Shown here: positions 1 to 8,610 of the stretch, in pieces
How the letters are laid out: the number at the start of each line of letters is the position of its first letter
Numbering within the stretch: the stretch's first letter is position 1
Origin: Dimargaris cristalligena
Taxonomy: Eukaryota > Kickxellomycota > Dimargaritomycetes > Dimargaritales > Dimargaritaceae
Assembly (NCBI GenBank): GCA_027576995.1
Contig: JANBQC010000707.1
Span: 1 to 13,081, forward strand
Length of the DNA stretch: 13,081 bases
Reading direction: 5' to 3'
Notes under the pieces: model-generated
The model's database searches: none
Told to the model about the DNA's origin: nothing
The model's input: the letters and a program-made list of their open reading frames with translations, nothing else
Made by a program: the position numbers and the translations under genes

Positions 1-2
1 GC

Positions 3-150
3 ATATGGGAGGAGCTCAACCAGACTGTAAAACGAAAAATCCGCTGGATGAGACAACTACTACTGGTTGAAAATACACATACATCCTATTTTCCCGTACA
101 TATATCATTTAAAACCTTATACAGCTGGGCTGAATTTCACCCATATGGAG
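3..150 (+). repeat. Dispersed direct repeat, copy 1
   Basis: This matches bases 12092-12239 in the same orientation at a constant offset of 12089, with no gaps. I counted about 109 identical positions of 148 (about 74%). The best blocks are the stretch around AACGAAAAATCC and the one ending TGAATTTCAC. The weakest part is bases 71-90. Absence of indels in a strongly diverged pair points to a coding origin. Confidence 0.85.
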
Positions 151-227
151 GTCGGCACGGGGGCTGTTGTCCAGTAATAGAATCGGCGGACATCAGAGGG
201 TATCTACTAATGTCTGGAATCCTTTAA
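3..227 (+). CDS. Partial open frame at window edge, unknown family (repeat copy 1)
   Basis: The frame is open from base 3 to a TAA at 225-227, giving 74 codons with no upstream start inside the window, so it is the 3' part of something beginning further left. It starts IWEELNQTVKRKIRWM and contains KTLYSWAEFHPY at about residues 38-49. Its first 49 codons align without gaps to bases 12092-12239, where the same frame carries three stops. That collinearity is the main evidence that it was once protein-coding. Beyond about base 150 the copies diverge, so the GGRHGGCC-containing tail may be chance or intron read-through. I do not recognise the family. It could be a transposon-derived or multigene-family exon. 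Confidence 0.35.
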   Translation: MWEELNQTVKRKIRWMRQLLLVENTHTSYFPVHISFKTLYSWAEFHPYGGRHGGCCPVIESADIRGYLLMSGIL

Positions 228-899
228 TAGGAACCGAAAGCCCCTCGGATTAACGGTGAAGGTTGGTGGAGAAGATCCTTGAGGTCCGGCCAGGAAGGTA
301 AAAATATCCATTCTAAAAGTCGGATTATCAGCCCACCAGAATCCGACTAATCGACCGGCCTAAAAGACATTGCCCCAACCAGATTGGTGTGTTCCATTAT
401 TTATCGTCTGTAGCACAACGGGTCTCTTAATTGCTCGACTTCGGTGAACAGCATTCCATTCCCGCCCTCCTCTCGACCAAACCCAATTGCCTGCCGACTT
501 GGTCCAACACGATCTTCTCTGGTATTTATCGAAATTCTTCAGTTTAGAAGCCTCATAGGTTCTGTCCTTCACTTTCAGATACAGCAGTTGGGGATCAAAT
601 CGTATTTGAAAATAATGATTAAAAATATATATAATGCATTCACATGAACAGGGCATAGGAAACAGGGTTTTTATATGCTGCATCTGGATACTAGGGGCTG
701 CCAGTCTAGCAACATAATACAATGAGCGAAAAGTAAAGCACCCTGGATCGATTAACGATCGATCATAATATGAATTAGAACACATCACAAGAGTTTGATA
801 GGGTGTCCGATATCAATATAAGAGAAATATTCGTGATGCTTTAGTTATGTGCCATCGGCGGTACTATCTAAAGTCGGCAAAGTCATGTGTAAGTGCGAA
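228..899. other. Intergenic; no supported gene
   Basis: The interval lies between the left-edge open frame and the 3' end of the cap-methyltransferase-like gene. A 142-codon open frame runs on the minus strand (360-788), but it has no recognisable domain, its composition is poor, and its length is expected by chance in a window this size. I see no AATAAA on the minus strand just downstream of the stop at 900, so the transcript end of that gene is not marked by a canonical signal. Confidence 0.5.
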
Positions 900-3363
900 T
901 TACTTTCGGGACATGCCATGAAGCAGGCTGTCTAGAAGACCACCTCCCCCTTGGCCAACGTTGCCTCGCTTCGGAGGACCGCCAACTTGGCCATGGTCGC
1001 CTCGTCGTCTATCTGAAGGTTGACCCCCGGATCTGAACTGGGAAGGATTATTTGCCTAAGTTATGTAATAGGGAGGGGTTAAAAGTTCAAGCAGAATGTA
1101 TTAGAGCACTAATTGATAATACACCCGGGTGGATTGGTCCGAAAAACGCCCAACTCAGGTATAACAATCGCTTAAAAAAACCACGAGGGCGGATTTACTG
1201 ATGAACACACGAAACCACCACGATCTAATAAAAATCGAAACTATTATAAACTGAACTTACCCTCGGCACCGGAAGCCGCCAAATATCAAGGCATTTGGCA
1301 ATCACGGCAGGTATCTCGTACTTTTGGGGGATTGGTTCGTTTTGGGTTACGAATTTGGTAACCCGCTGTAGCGATTTGAACTGGGCCATGGTATGGTTAT
1401 TATTGGCACTTTCTACAAATGATGTGAACGTCTCGTCGGCCTTTAGCTCCTCCGGCATCACCAACAAAAGGGCCCCGGTGTCCGAGTGGGAGTTGGACGC
1501 ACCCTGTTCGTGAATTTGGCCAAGAGCCTCCTCGAATAGATCATGGATCGAGGCTTTGGGAACTCGCAGGTTCCGACAAACAAGATACCTTAATTCGGTG
1601 AGTGTAAAAATGGCGGGTAGGGGTACTTCAGGTTAAGCAGCGGGCAACAATATTAGAGCAAATCACAGTCGAGTCGAGAGGGTATGTATGGGAATATCGA
1701 CGAGTGTAACCTATACATTTCTTTCCAACCAAGATGACAGCCCCATCTCCTGAAACTAATCAAACAATTCAACTTACCGGAAGGGGCCGTAGGGGGCACC
1801 CGGTGGAGGTTTAATCAAGTGGATTTCCTCGAAATACCGGTATAAAATGAAGAGTGCGCTGATAGCCAAGGGGGAGTCGAGCTGGTTAATCTTAAAGATG
1901 ACGTGTCCACCTGAAAAGTAATTACAAGTGTACGGGCAGGGCGATAAGGGCACAGTCGGGTTAAAAGGCTGGCTATTAGTGGTACTGTCCTCAAATAACA
2001 ATACAGGCGGCCTTCCAGTGGCGAATGGCTGTTTCCCTTCGTTTTCACTATATAGGTCAAGTCATTCAAGGAAATTCGACTATACTTACCTTTCCGGAGC
2101 ATCCGAAACATGATGGCCAATTGGTAGAGGAGAGCGGTGTTGTACGCATTGGGGTCGGCGAGTGAGCGATCAGCCTAAAATAGGGGCATAGTGGATAACA
2201 ATAAACAAATAAATATGTTTAGATCAGAGGACGCCTTAATTGAGGTGTCCGCTCGTACTCGTTTTATAAATTTAACCAGTGAGGGATTCTCCTGCAAAAG
2301 CAATACATATATTGGTAACTTACGAGACTGCCCAACACCAGGTGTACCCCCTGACCCCTCGTCTTGTCGGTGACTTTTTGGTGCAAAGTACTCACGTCAG
2401 ATAGGCGCATATCATCATCTACAAGGAAAATCGGGATAAATAGCCAGACGAGTTAGTACGATTCATTGGATATCCACACCCTATAGAACCACGCATACTA
2501 CTAACAGATTGAAATGGCATCTACTTGAGATCGTAAACCCGCTTCAGTAAAGCGACCAAGTCTCTTCACGAATGCATACTGTTAAAATCAGTCGGCCTAA
2601 ACAAGGAACCATTATACCTGTGCAGATATATACCTTGGGATCGCATCACCGAATAATTGGTGGAAGCCGTATTGCGGGTATAAAACCGCTCAGGAACGGC
2701 GGGATTTAGGGTACGCGGCCCCATGCCCCAGCCGTACGTTCGAATGCGGCTGGGGTATTTCCGCCACAGGACGTAATCCGCAAAAGCGCCCGCATCGGCG
2801 TCGTATAAATCCAGGAAAAAGAACTGGGAGTCGCCGGGGATGTGGCCATGGGTGATGAGACCCACCAGACTATCCACAGCCGCCAGTTCTACCGCTTCCC
2901 GACCAACGAAAACCGTGCGACCCACGGCCCCGCAGGGATTCTCCAGCTGCTGGCCCTGGCGTACCCGGGCCGGATCCAGGGTCTTCAATTTGGCCTCGGC
3001 GGCCGCCACACAGTCGCGCAGGTCGGGGTCGCAGTAGCTATCGGTGGCAAAGGGCGGGGTATCCGAGTCCGAACCTGTCCATATCAGCTGGGCCCACCGG
3101 GGGCGCTGTTGCAGGAGGATGGGATTCGGTACATGGGAGCGCAGACCAGTCCCGATGGGCGGGCCCATGATATCCTCGACACTCGGCCCGACCGGAATGG
3201 GGGGACCGCTGGGTGCATTGGCCATGGGCTGGGGACCCGCTCGATCCTGCCATGGGCGCTGGGTACGGGGTGGCACGGTAAACAGCGAGGGGGGCGGGAT
3301 AGGGGATACCAGGGGGGTATTCTGGTATTCCTCATCGTCCAATGCGTAGAGTTCAGTGGCCAT
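900..3363 (-). CDS. CMTR1: CMTR1-like mRNA cap 2'-O-methyltransferase homologue, probably catalytically inactive
   Basis: Six exons, complement(join(900..1055, 1261..1588, 1778..1910, 2090..2174, 2324..2418, 2634..3363)), give 508 residues. All phases match, four donors are GTAAGT, and intron 1 has TACTAAC at 2452-2458. Active CMTR1 methylates the 2'-O of the first transcribed nucleotide (cap 1) in the nucleus. Residues 1-100 are Pro-rich and disordered. Residues 108-146 match the lead-in helix ending in NP. FLDLYDADAGAFADYVLWRK (183-202) matches the SAM-binding strand and loop, GVHLVLGS (267-274) the catalytic-Asp strand, and GGHVIFKI (304-311) the catalytic-Lys strand; RYLVCRNL (348-355) and LLLVMPEEL (389-397) follow in family order. 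The tetrad Lys appears as E159, Asp as S274 and Glu as F347; only K310 survives, and the GPGGF loop is replaced. WW and guanylyltransferase-like domains are absent; the tail (458-508) is Gly/Arg-rich. The start at 3363 is chosen for its CACCATGG context. The frame stays open to 3624, so a longer N-terminus is possible. Family is secure by collinearity; inactivity is inferred. Confidence 0.82.
2452..2458 (-). promoter_or_regulatory. Intron branch site TACTAAC
   Basis: On the minus strand this reads TACTAAC, the ideal fungal branch sequence. It lies about 33 bases before the TAG acceptor at 2419-2421 of intron 1 (2419-2633) in the CMTR1-like gene. It independently supports the join that creates Asp244 from a split codon (G|AT). 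Confidence 0.7.
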
Positions 3364-3755
3364 GGTGAGTAATGCTGGGTTGGAGCGCGAGGAGTAGTAC
3401 AACAATAGATGGTAGAAAGAGGCTACAGGCAGGTTGTCATTGCAAAAACTGGCAGAAGACAAGGAGCATTGAAAAGCAAAGCAGGAGTGATGCTCCCCCT
3501 TTGTGTGTTGTTTAACCGAAGTGGTAATATTTATTGAATATGGGGAGATATATTTGCCTCTTTCAATTGGGCTTTGGCTTACCTGATAAGGTGTACCCCT
3601 CCTTGAAAGGGGAACTCCGCCCACTCCAACCCTATTGTCATTCGACTAATTCTCTGGCAGGCCCCTGAATCGTCGATTCCTGTCCATGTAGTCCTCCAAC
3701 CTCGAAACACATACCCTGTTGCTCACCCTCTATTCTACTGCCGCCCAAAACCCGA
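3364..3755. promoter_or_regulatory. Shared divergent promoter interval
   Basis: This 392-base stretch separates the start codons of the minus-strand CMTR1-like gene and the plus-strand HAUS2-like gene, so both promoters must lie in it or overlap the neighbouring gene. I see no convincing TATA box for either. A minus-strand CAG/GTAAGC at 3583-3582 could be the donor of a 5'UTR intron, with CCCAG just before the CATTACTCACC leader as a possible acceptor. The in-frame open stretch on the minus strand to 3624 is more likely leader than protein. Confidence 0.5.
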
Positions 3756-4834
3756 ATGGCAACGAACCCTTATCTAAGTATTCTCCGCCTGGCCCAGGAC
3801 ATGGGCTGCCCGCCTCAGGCAAGTGCACGCCGCATATCCCTCTAGCAACTTTGGACACAATCTCTCCCCCTCCCTTCACCTACAACTGCCCTATTCTAAT
3901 TACATTGTATTGTAGTGCGACGTATGCCTTCGTGATATCTGTGCGAATTTAGCCCTTCAAGGGCGAAGAGAACCTAGAGTGTTTACGCCGCTATCAACGA
4001 AGACTCCTATCAGAAAATGGCCAGCTTGAACAGCTTTTGCACCACCTTGTTGACACACAGACCCAAACACTTCTAGTAAGTCTCCCATGACAGCTATAAG
4101 TCGCTGCTTCGATACTGTGGCCTATATGTTTTCTTCACATTAAATTTCTAGTCAACTTTGTCGGGCCCAGGGAAACAGTTTACATGTAGTCTGCTTCTTA
4201 CATATTTTAATTTCATTATTGTATTTGATTAATTAGGTTGCCCATGAAATCTACTCGATTGCCGACGCCGCCACCATTTATCCGCTCATAAGTCAAGATT
4301 ACTTAGGTATGATAAGCGGTGTCAAAAATTATATCTCTTTCCAAGGATATCTCTGTAGTAAACCGAGAGCACTATCCTTGAATTCGATCAACCGTCTCGG
4401 TTTTATTAACTTGCTAATCGGAAAGGATGCTAAAATCTCTTACAATTGCTGCTATTTAAATTTCGGCAGATACGACCATTGACAAGCTGCGGCATTTCAT
4501 CAACGGCCTCCGTAGTATAGTCGACCAATCGCCCAAAATCCAGATGGAGCTTAAACAACCCTATACGGGAGAACACCTACTATTGCCTCTCGAATATCAA
4601 GCGGACCTGAACCAACTGCTAGCCCAAACTCTCGACATGATCCACCGATTGCCTACAACTTCCCTTCAATTATCTAGTATAGCCGATACTCAGCTCCATG
4701 ACCGAGAGCTGATTGGTACTCTCCAGTCCGTCCATACTGCGTTTATGACGTGCAATCAGTATGTTGACTTGGTTACTCAACGACGTAAAATCTTAAGCCG
4801 AACCCAGGTAGCACATGCTATGGCCACAGACTAA
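3756..4834 (+). CDS. HAUS2: HAUS2-like augmin complex subunit
   Basis: Four exons, join(3756..3818, 3953..4075, 4237..4306, 4470..4834), give 206 residues, with phases 0, 0 and 1 all consistent. The protein begins MATNPYLSILRLAQDMG and is almost wholly helical, with likely coiled-coil stretches at about 27-60, 86-112 and 128-190. Augmin (HAUS) is an eight-subunit complex that recruits gamma-tubulin to existing microtubules for branching nucleation in the spindle. Three features follow the order I recall for vertebrate HAUS2: an NPW/NPY start, an AD-containing helix before a hydrophobic Y/F-rich segment (71-80), and an LKQPY...LPLEYQ block (113-129) like its L-K-P...LP-E-Y-H block. Identity is low, so another small coiled-coil kinetochore or spindle protein is possible. 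Intron 1 starts with GC. The start is the first ATG of the exon and keeps the NPY motif. Confidence 0.58.
3819..3952 (+). other. GC-AG intron
   Basis: The first exon of the HAUS2-like gene ends CCGCCTCAG and is followed by GCAAGT rather than GTAAGT. The acceptor is ATTTAG at 3947-3952, and the join is in phase 0. CAG/GCAAGT is the classic context in which GC donors work, because the rest of the U1 pairing is perfect. Without this splice the downstream exon has an in-frame TAG just before it, at the acceptor itself. Confidence 0.65.
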
Positions 4835-5274
4835 CACTGCCTGTGAACTAATGCTATTGGCTATTTTCTCTGTATTTTTTGTTTGAGCAATGGCTTTGGG
4901 ACATGGGCGTTTATTATTATCCAAATGATCTTGCCTGTTGATGTTACCATTAAACCGCCGAATTATAGGTCAATTTGGACAGTTTACGAATGTGCGTTTA
5001 CGCTCTATTGATTCGCAACCCAAAACCCTCATAAAGATCATAGTGAAGTGTATAATAATAGATGTTTCGAAACAACTGACATGCAGGATGCTTCGTGGTA
5101 TTACAACGGGCCCTTTTGCCTTGGCTGTTACCGGATTTGGGCCTTGTCATGATGTACTACCCCTCCCATGAAAATATCTGATTATGCATTTCTCAGCCAT
5201 TACACTCTAGCTAACACTCAAAGGACTCGCCTGCCACACCTTCACCGCTAATACAAACTTTCCTCCGGTTCCCA

Positions 5275-5511
5275 TCAGAGTCTTCCGGATACTGGCAGAT
5301 ACCTTCTGGTATTGGCATTACTATTCTTGGATGATCCTCCGCTGTCATATCCATATATCTTTGTAGTGCCATCCGGAGGTCGGCACTTAACCCCGGACTG
5401 TGGATGGCCAGTCCTCATCACCAGAGGGCGGAATATGCCGCGGTACACATCAACGGTATCGTCCCCGCCATTTTCCCACTGAAATTGCCACCTATACTGT
5501 GGCATATACAA
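5275..5511 (-). CDS. Doubtful small ORF, 78 residues, unknown
   Basis: The frame runs from ATG at 5511 to TGA at 5275. It begins MYMPQYRWQFQWENGGDD and has a Gly/Ser/Asn-rich C-terminal half (GYDSGGSSKNSNANTRR at about residues 54-70). Codon use in that half is purine-start biased, as expected for real coding. There is no signal peptide, membrane segment or recognisable motif. It is isolated and short, so chance or a decayed exon is as likely as a gene. Confidence 0.2.
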   Translation of the reverse strand: MYMPQYRWQFQWENGGDDTVDVYRGIFRPLVMRTGHPQSGVKCRPPDGTTKIYGYDSGGSSKNSNANTRRYLPVSGRL

Positions 5512-5546
5512 AAGCCAAAAATATTATTTAGTTTTACAGTCGCGGT

Positions 5547-5590
5547 TTGCATTAAAAAGTCCGTCTTTCCTTCTTGCATTAAAAAGTCCG
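5547..5590 (+). repeat. 17-bp direct repeat, two copies 27 bases apart
   Basis: TTGCATTAAAAAGTCCG occurs exactly at 5547-5563 and 5574-5590, separated by a pyrimidine-rich 10-base spacer. The position upstream of the plus-strand start at 5925, and of the minus-strand ORF starting at 5511, would suit a pair of factor-binding sites. It could equally be a small local duplication. Confidence 0.8.
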
Positions 5591-5662
5591 ACCTATATCT
5601 CGGTACATTCCTTTTCCTTCCATTCTTTTCTATTTTTTACACCCCTTTTTTTTGCACTCAGC

Positions 5663-5700
5663 GGCCTCTAAGGCCCACTAACTGGTTACATAAGTAACCA
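5663..5700. other. Two adjacent small palindromes
   Basis: GGCCT-CTA-AGGCC at 5663-5675 is a 5-bp inverted repeat. TGGTTAC-ATAA-GTAACCA at 5683-5700 is a 7-bp inverted repeat. They sit side by side after a T-rich run. Palindromic binding sites or a weak transcript hairpin are possible; there is no direct evidence for either. Confidence 0.5.
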
Positions 5701-5924
5701 ACGAATTCCCGCCCAATTGGGGGGAGAAAGGAGGAAGAAAAAGAGGGATTGCCACTCGTTTATTTCAAATTTTTCACTTATTCCTCAGATATTACCGTGA
5801 CCTCTTATTGATTTACTATTAACGGACGCCACCGTTTTTTATGTCCCAATAAACCTTATACCTCGTTTATATCCCCCATTCTCCATTTTGTTCCATTGAT
5901 TACCCATCCCTCCATTATCCCGCC

Positions 5925-6912
5925 ATGACGACGCCCAACTCTGCCCCTGTCTCCTCCAACTCCGCAAACCTCCCGTCTTCTACCACCAGGGAGCTGGCTG
6001 CTGCGACTTCTGGCCGGGTTGATAAAGAGGCCGTTGCCTCTACGCGAATTCCGAAGGCCGCTGGCAATAGGCCAGACGCCCCGGGTAGTACATCTTCCCA
6101 CAGGTTACATTCTACTATTCCTTAGCTTATATATGGATGGGTTTTCTTTTCATAGCCCCATTATATGACCATCCCCAGGTAGTACACCACACTTGGGCAC
6201 ACAGATACTGATTAAACTTCTCTTTTGCTGTGCCCTATCGATAAGTAGTGGCTGAGACAATTTCTGGTACTGTATTCCTGGGAGGCCTATCCGTCTGGGC
6301 TCTGGTATGTCACTATAGTGGTCAACCGTCACTCTATCGTTTATTGGCTTTATGCATCACCAACCTCCAAGGTACTATTTAGGAAAACCTTGGCTAGAGG
6401 TAACCGCCAGTTTGAGATGATAATATTGCATCTAATTGTCGGTATAGCTATGTAAAATTTCCGAATCGAGTAACCGCACCCCGGGATTTTCAGGATAGTC
6501 ATAACTTTGCCTTGCCTGTCACTGTATTTATTTATCAATCGGCTTGTCAGTGGTACAACTTTTAGCCGTTCCTTTGGGGGCCAGGGACGAAGGTGTCAAT
6601 GGATAAAAGGTCAGATTATTGAATGGCTAAGTTGGTTGACCGCCTTGAAGCTGGCTGAGGGATGTCCATGGATCATACGTTGTGGTACCTAGTTTTAATA
6701 TATTACCATACTTGACCTGGCGCGAAGGATCCTTGAACCGCATGTGGACGCCACTACGCCCACCAACGCGCCTGTATATTTTTAACAGAGTCTATTTGAG
6801 AATCGATAAATTGTGCGGAGAGTTGGTGATACTATTGGCTAATTCCACTAACGTCGCTGGTTCGTGCCTAACCAACCCCATCATAGCAATCTATTATTTG
6901 GGAGGAGTGTAG
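5925..6912 (+). CDS. Possible split gene of unresolved structure, unknown function
   Basis: The clearest piece is a 5' exon from ATG 5925 (context CCCGCCATGACG, after a pyrimidine-rich leader). It encodes a Ser/Thr/Ala-rich segment starting MTTPNSAPVSSN, and possible donors lie at 6085 (GTAGTA) and 6104 (GTTACA). A 3' exon candidate ends at TAG 6910-6912; its frame has no ATG and contains LNRMWTP, RLYIFNRVYLRIDKL and PIIAIYYLGGV. Between them lies an open startless stretch (6249-6455) and an exon-like block near 6614-6660 (QIIEWLSWLTALKLAE). The downstream pieces are hydrophobic and aromatic, suggesting a membrane protein. A peroxin of the PEX11 or PEX16 type crossed my mind, but no motif is decisive. 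I could not find a set of joins with consistent phase, so this may be a gene with missed exons or a decayed one. Confidence 0.3.
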
Positions 6913-7813
6913 GCCGGCTGTTGCGCGATAAGTCCATTTTATATTTCACCGCCGATATGATATAGTTTTTTTTATTTTTGAATCCCGTTTATATTGGCAA
7001 AGCTACCAGATCCAAAACCTCGCCCCAATATAACCACTCCGACCCTATAAAGGGGGAGTTGTATTTACCTGTCAAACTGGTATATACTAGCTCTAATAAC
7101 AGTACCCCTACCGAGCCCACTCCCTCGTTCTCTCCCCTGTGGAATACAGTATTACATTTAGATTAAAATCGTAAATAAAATAGGGGGCTCCTTTGTCTGA
7201 ATTAATATAACCATTTTTATAAACGCCGGAATATAAGTAAGCATAGTATAAAAGGATTAAAAAATAATTCACTGACAGTACACTCCTTAAGTGCACCCAG
7301 TAGTTACTACCACCATAATCAGAATAGCACTCTTTTAAAAATGGCATCTAGGCCTTGTTTGATGACTGTGCCATCGAATTGAGGGAAATAAACAGGGAAT
7401 GCTGGTGAACCACCCGAGTTTTAGGTTGTCAGAACGCCGACATGTCCAGGCCCTCCAATACCAAGCCTTCTCCTCGTCCACCAGCGTTTTACGGATGTCG
7501 ATTGAAAGATTTTGGATGGCCAATTGGTCCCTCTACAAATAATCCTTGGCTGGCGGCTGTTTGCCACTGCCATTCTCACACTATTCTGACATGGTCATAC
7601 CCCATTATCCACCTTACCCAAACTAAAACATGGGCCAATGATACCCATTGCTATCGGTACGAATAAGGAAATACACATGGAAGAATTCCTGCCATGCGGT
7701 ACAATGAATTCGCCTTTCAGCGGGCGGAAGTACTTAGGCTATATTACATTACTCCTCTGGTCGGATTTCATTGATGACCCTATATGATGCTTTGAATAAC
7801 TTTGTCAGCCTTT

Positions 7814-8218
7814 CTATAAATGTATAAGAAAAAAAGTGAAGTCGTACATGGACCATATTACTACCACTCCTTGTTTCAGCACTGAATGAGGGATGTCGAG
7901 ATGCCGGTGGATTTGACGCGATACTCTGCGGACTATGAGGGCAAACCAACAGGCCTGTTTTATCCTGGGCGGAGAGAAGGTATACCCTTCACTATATTCG
8001 ACGACCCGGACTAAGTACAAACAACTTTCCCCACTGACCATAGCTTTATCATGATAATACCACTCCTCGAATTTTCCTTCGAGAGTCATCGCGGCTCTTG
8101 CCTGATTCCTTCGATAGTGATCTAGTGGCTGCGAGGGGGCTACGGCGGATCCGGTATCACCTATTAAACACGTACTTCGTATAGAGTATTCTCTCTCACA
8201 TAGTAAAATAATATGCAG
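7814..8218 (-). CDS. Doubtful open frame, 134 codons, unknown
   Basis: The stop-to-stop frame runs from 8218 to TAG at 7814; the first ATG is at 8089. It contains IGDTGSAVAPSQPLDHYRRN upstream of that ATG and then MTLEGKFEEWYYHDKAM. A GTTTAATAG/GT acceptor near 8153 could begin an exon at the DTGS segment. DTGS is the active-site signature of retropepsin-like proteases, but four residues alone are weak evidence and the expected flanking hydrophobics and second motif are absent. The C-terminal quarter is aromatic and looks non-coding. Chance length is plausible. Confidence 0.2.
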   Translation of the reverse strand: MHIILLCEREYSIRSTCLIGDTGSAVAPSQPLDHYRRNQARAAMTLEGKFEEWYYHDKAMVSGESCLYLVRVVEYSEGYTFSPPRIKQACWFALIVRRVSRQIHRHLDIPHSVLKQGVVVIWSMYDFTFFLIHL

Positions 8219-8460
8219 CTATCTATTTGACATTTATTCAGTTAGCCCAATTCGCCGGCTAAAATAGCCAAACTGCCCCAAATACAATGATTTAGGACAT
8301 TAGAAGATCCCTCAGCCTTCCGTATAGCTACTCGTTACACCAACACATCTAAAAGGATATTTGATAAGTAATTATACGCAGCCCAACTCATAAGTCGATT
8401 TCCTTATTATCACTGTAATTGCATAGACAATACTACAGCACCCTTACGATTGAGAGGACC

Positions 8461-8610
8461 CTAGGCCATATAAACATTATCATCAGTACTCAAGGGGAGT
8501 GGCCCCATGTTTAGTGGCACGGGGTAGATCAGTGCGACTCCAGCCCATTGAGGCTCGAGTGAATAGAGAGTAGAAACGACGAGGTGGAGGGGAGAGTGGG
8601 CCGTCTTCAT
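8461..8610 (-). CDS. Short ORF, 49 residues, unknown
   Basis: From ATG 8610 to TAG 8461 the frame reads MKTAHSPLHLVVSTLYSLEP, followed by a hydrophobic stretch (WAGVALIYPVPL, about 22-33), ending STDDNVYMA. The local GC content is higher than in the flanks. The frame is also open upstream to a possible CTCTTATAG acceptor near 8641, so it could be an exon. A second minus-strand frame is open over the same bases, which weakens the case. No family recognised. Confidence 0.2.
   Translation of the reverse strand: MKTAHSPLHLVVSTLYSLEPQWAGVALIYPVPLNMGPLPLSTDDNVYMA

Larger units (their letters stand above)
4835..5924. other. Gene-poor interval with small repeats and one doubtful ORF
   Basis: Apart from the weak minus-strand frame at 5275-5511 and the short repeats listed separately, no exon-like block stands out. 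The 77-codon plus-strand frame at 4938-5171 has no recognisable domain. Bases 5600-5660 and 5820-5924 are pyrimidine-rich, which would suit a leader upstream of the start at 5925. Confidence 0.45.

Noticed and set aside
360..788. 142-codon minus-strand open frame
   Set aside because: No recognisable domain or signal, AT-rich codons with a Cys/Tyr/Ile-rich translation in the first half, and a length that roughly one random frame in a window this size should reach.
1225..2120. Three separate small minus-strand genes
   Set aside because: Each is bounded by GTAAGT donors and AG acceptors with compatible phases, and together they continue one CMTR1-like domain.
2842..3372. 176-codon plus-strand open frame
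   Set aside because: It lies antisense to exon 1 of the CMTR1-like gene, whose protein is conserved; the frame is a shadow of its GC-rich codons.
2566..3624. Single-exon 352-residue reading of the minus-strand gene
   Set aside because: The end after residue SQG is intron read-through. Splicing at 2633 joins into a frame that continues the CMTR1 alignment. The N-terminal extension before 3363 lacks conservation and has a weaker start context.
7442..7666. 74-codon plus-strand open frame beginning MSRPSNTKPSPRPP
   Set aside because: Good start context, but the translation turns His/Thr/Trp-rich without a domain, no strong donor follows, and the opposite strand looks equally or more exon-like.
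7814..8218. Retroviral-type aspartic protease from the DTGS tetrapeptide
   Set aside because: Only four residues match; the flanking hydrophobic pattern, flap and second motif are missing.
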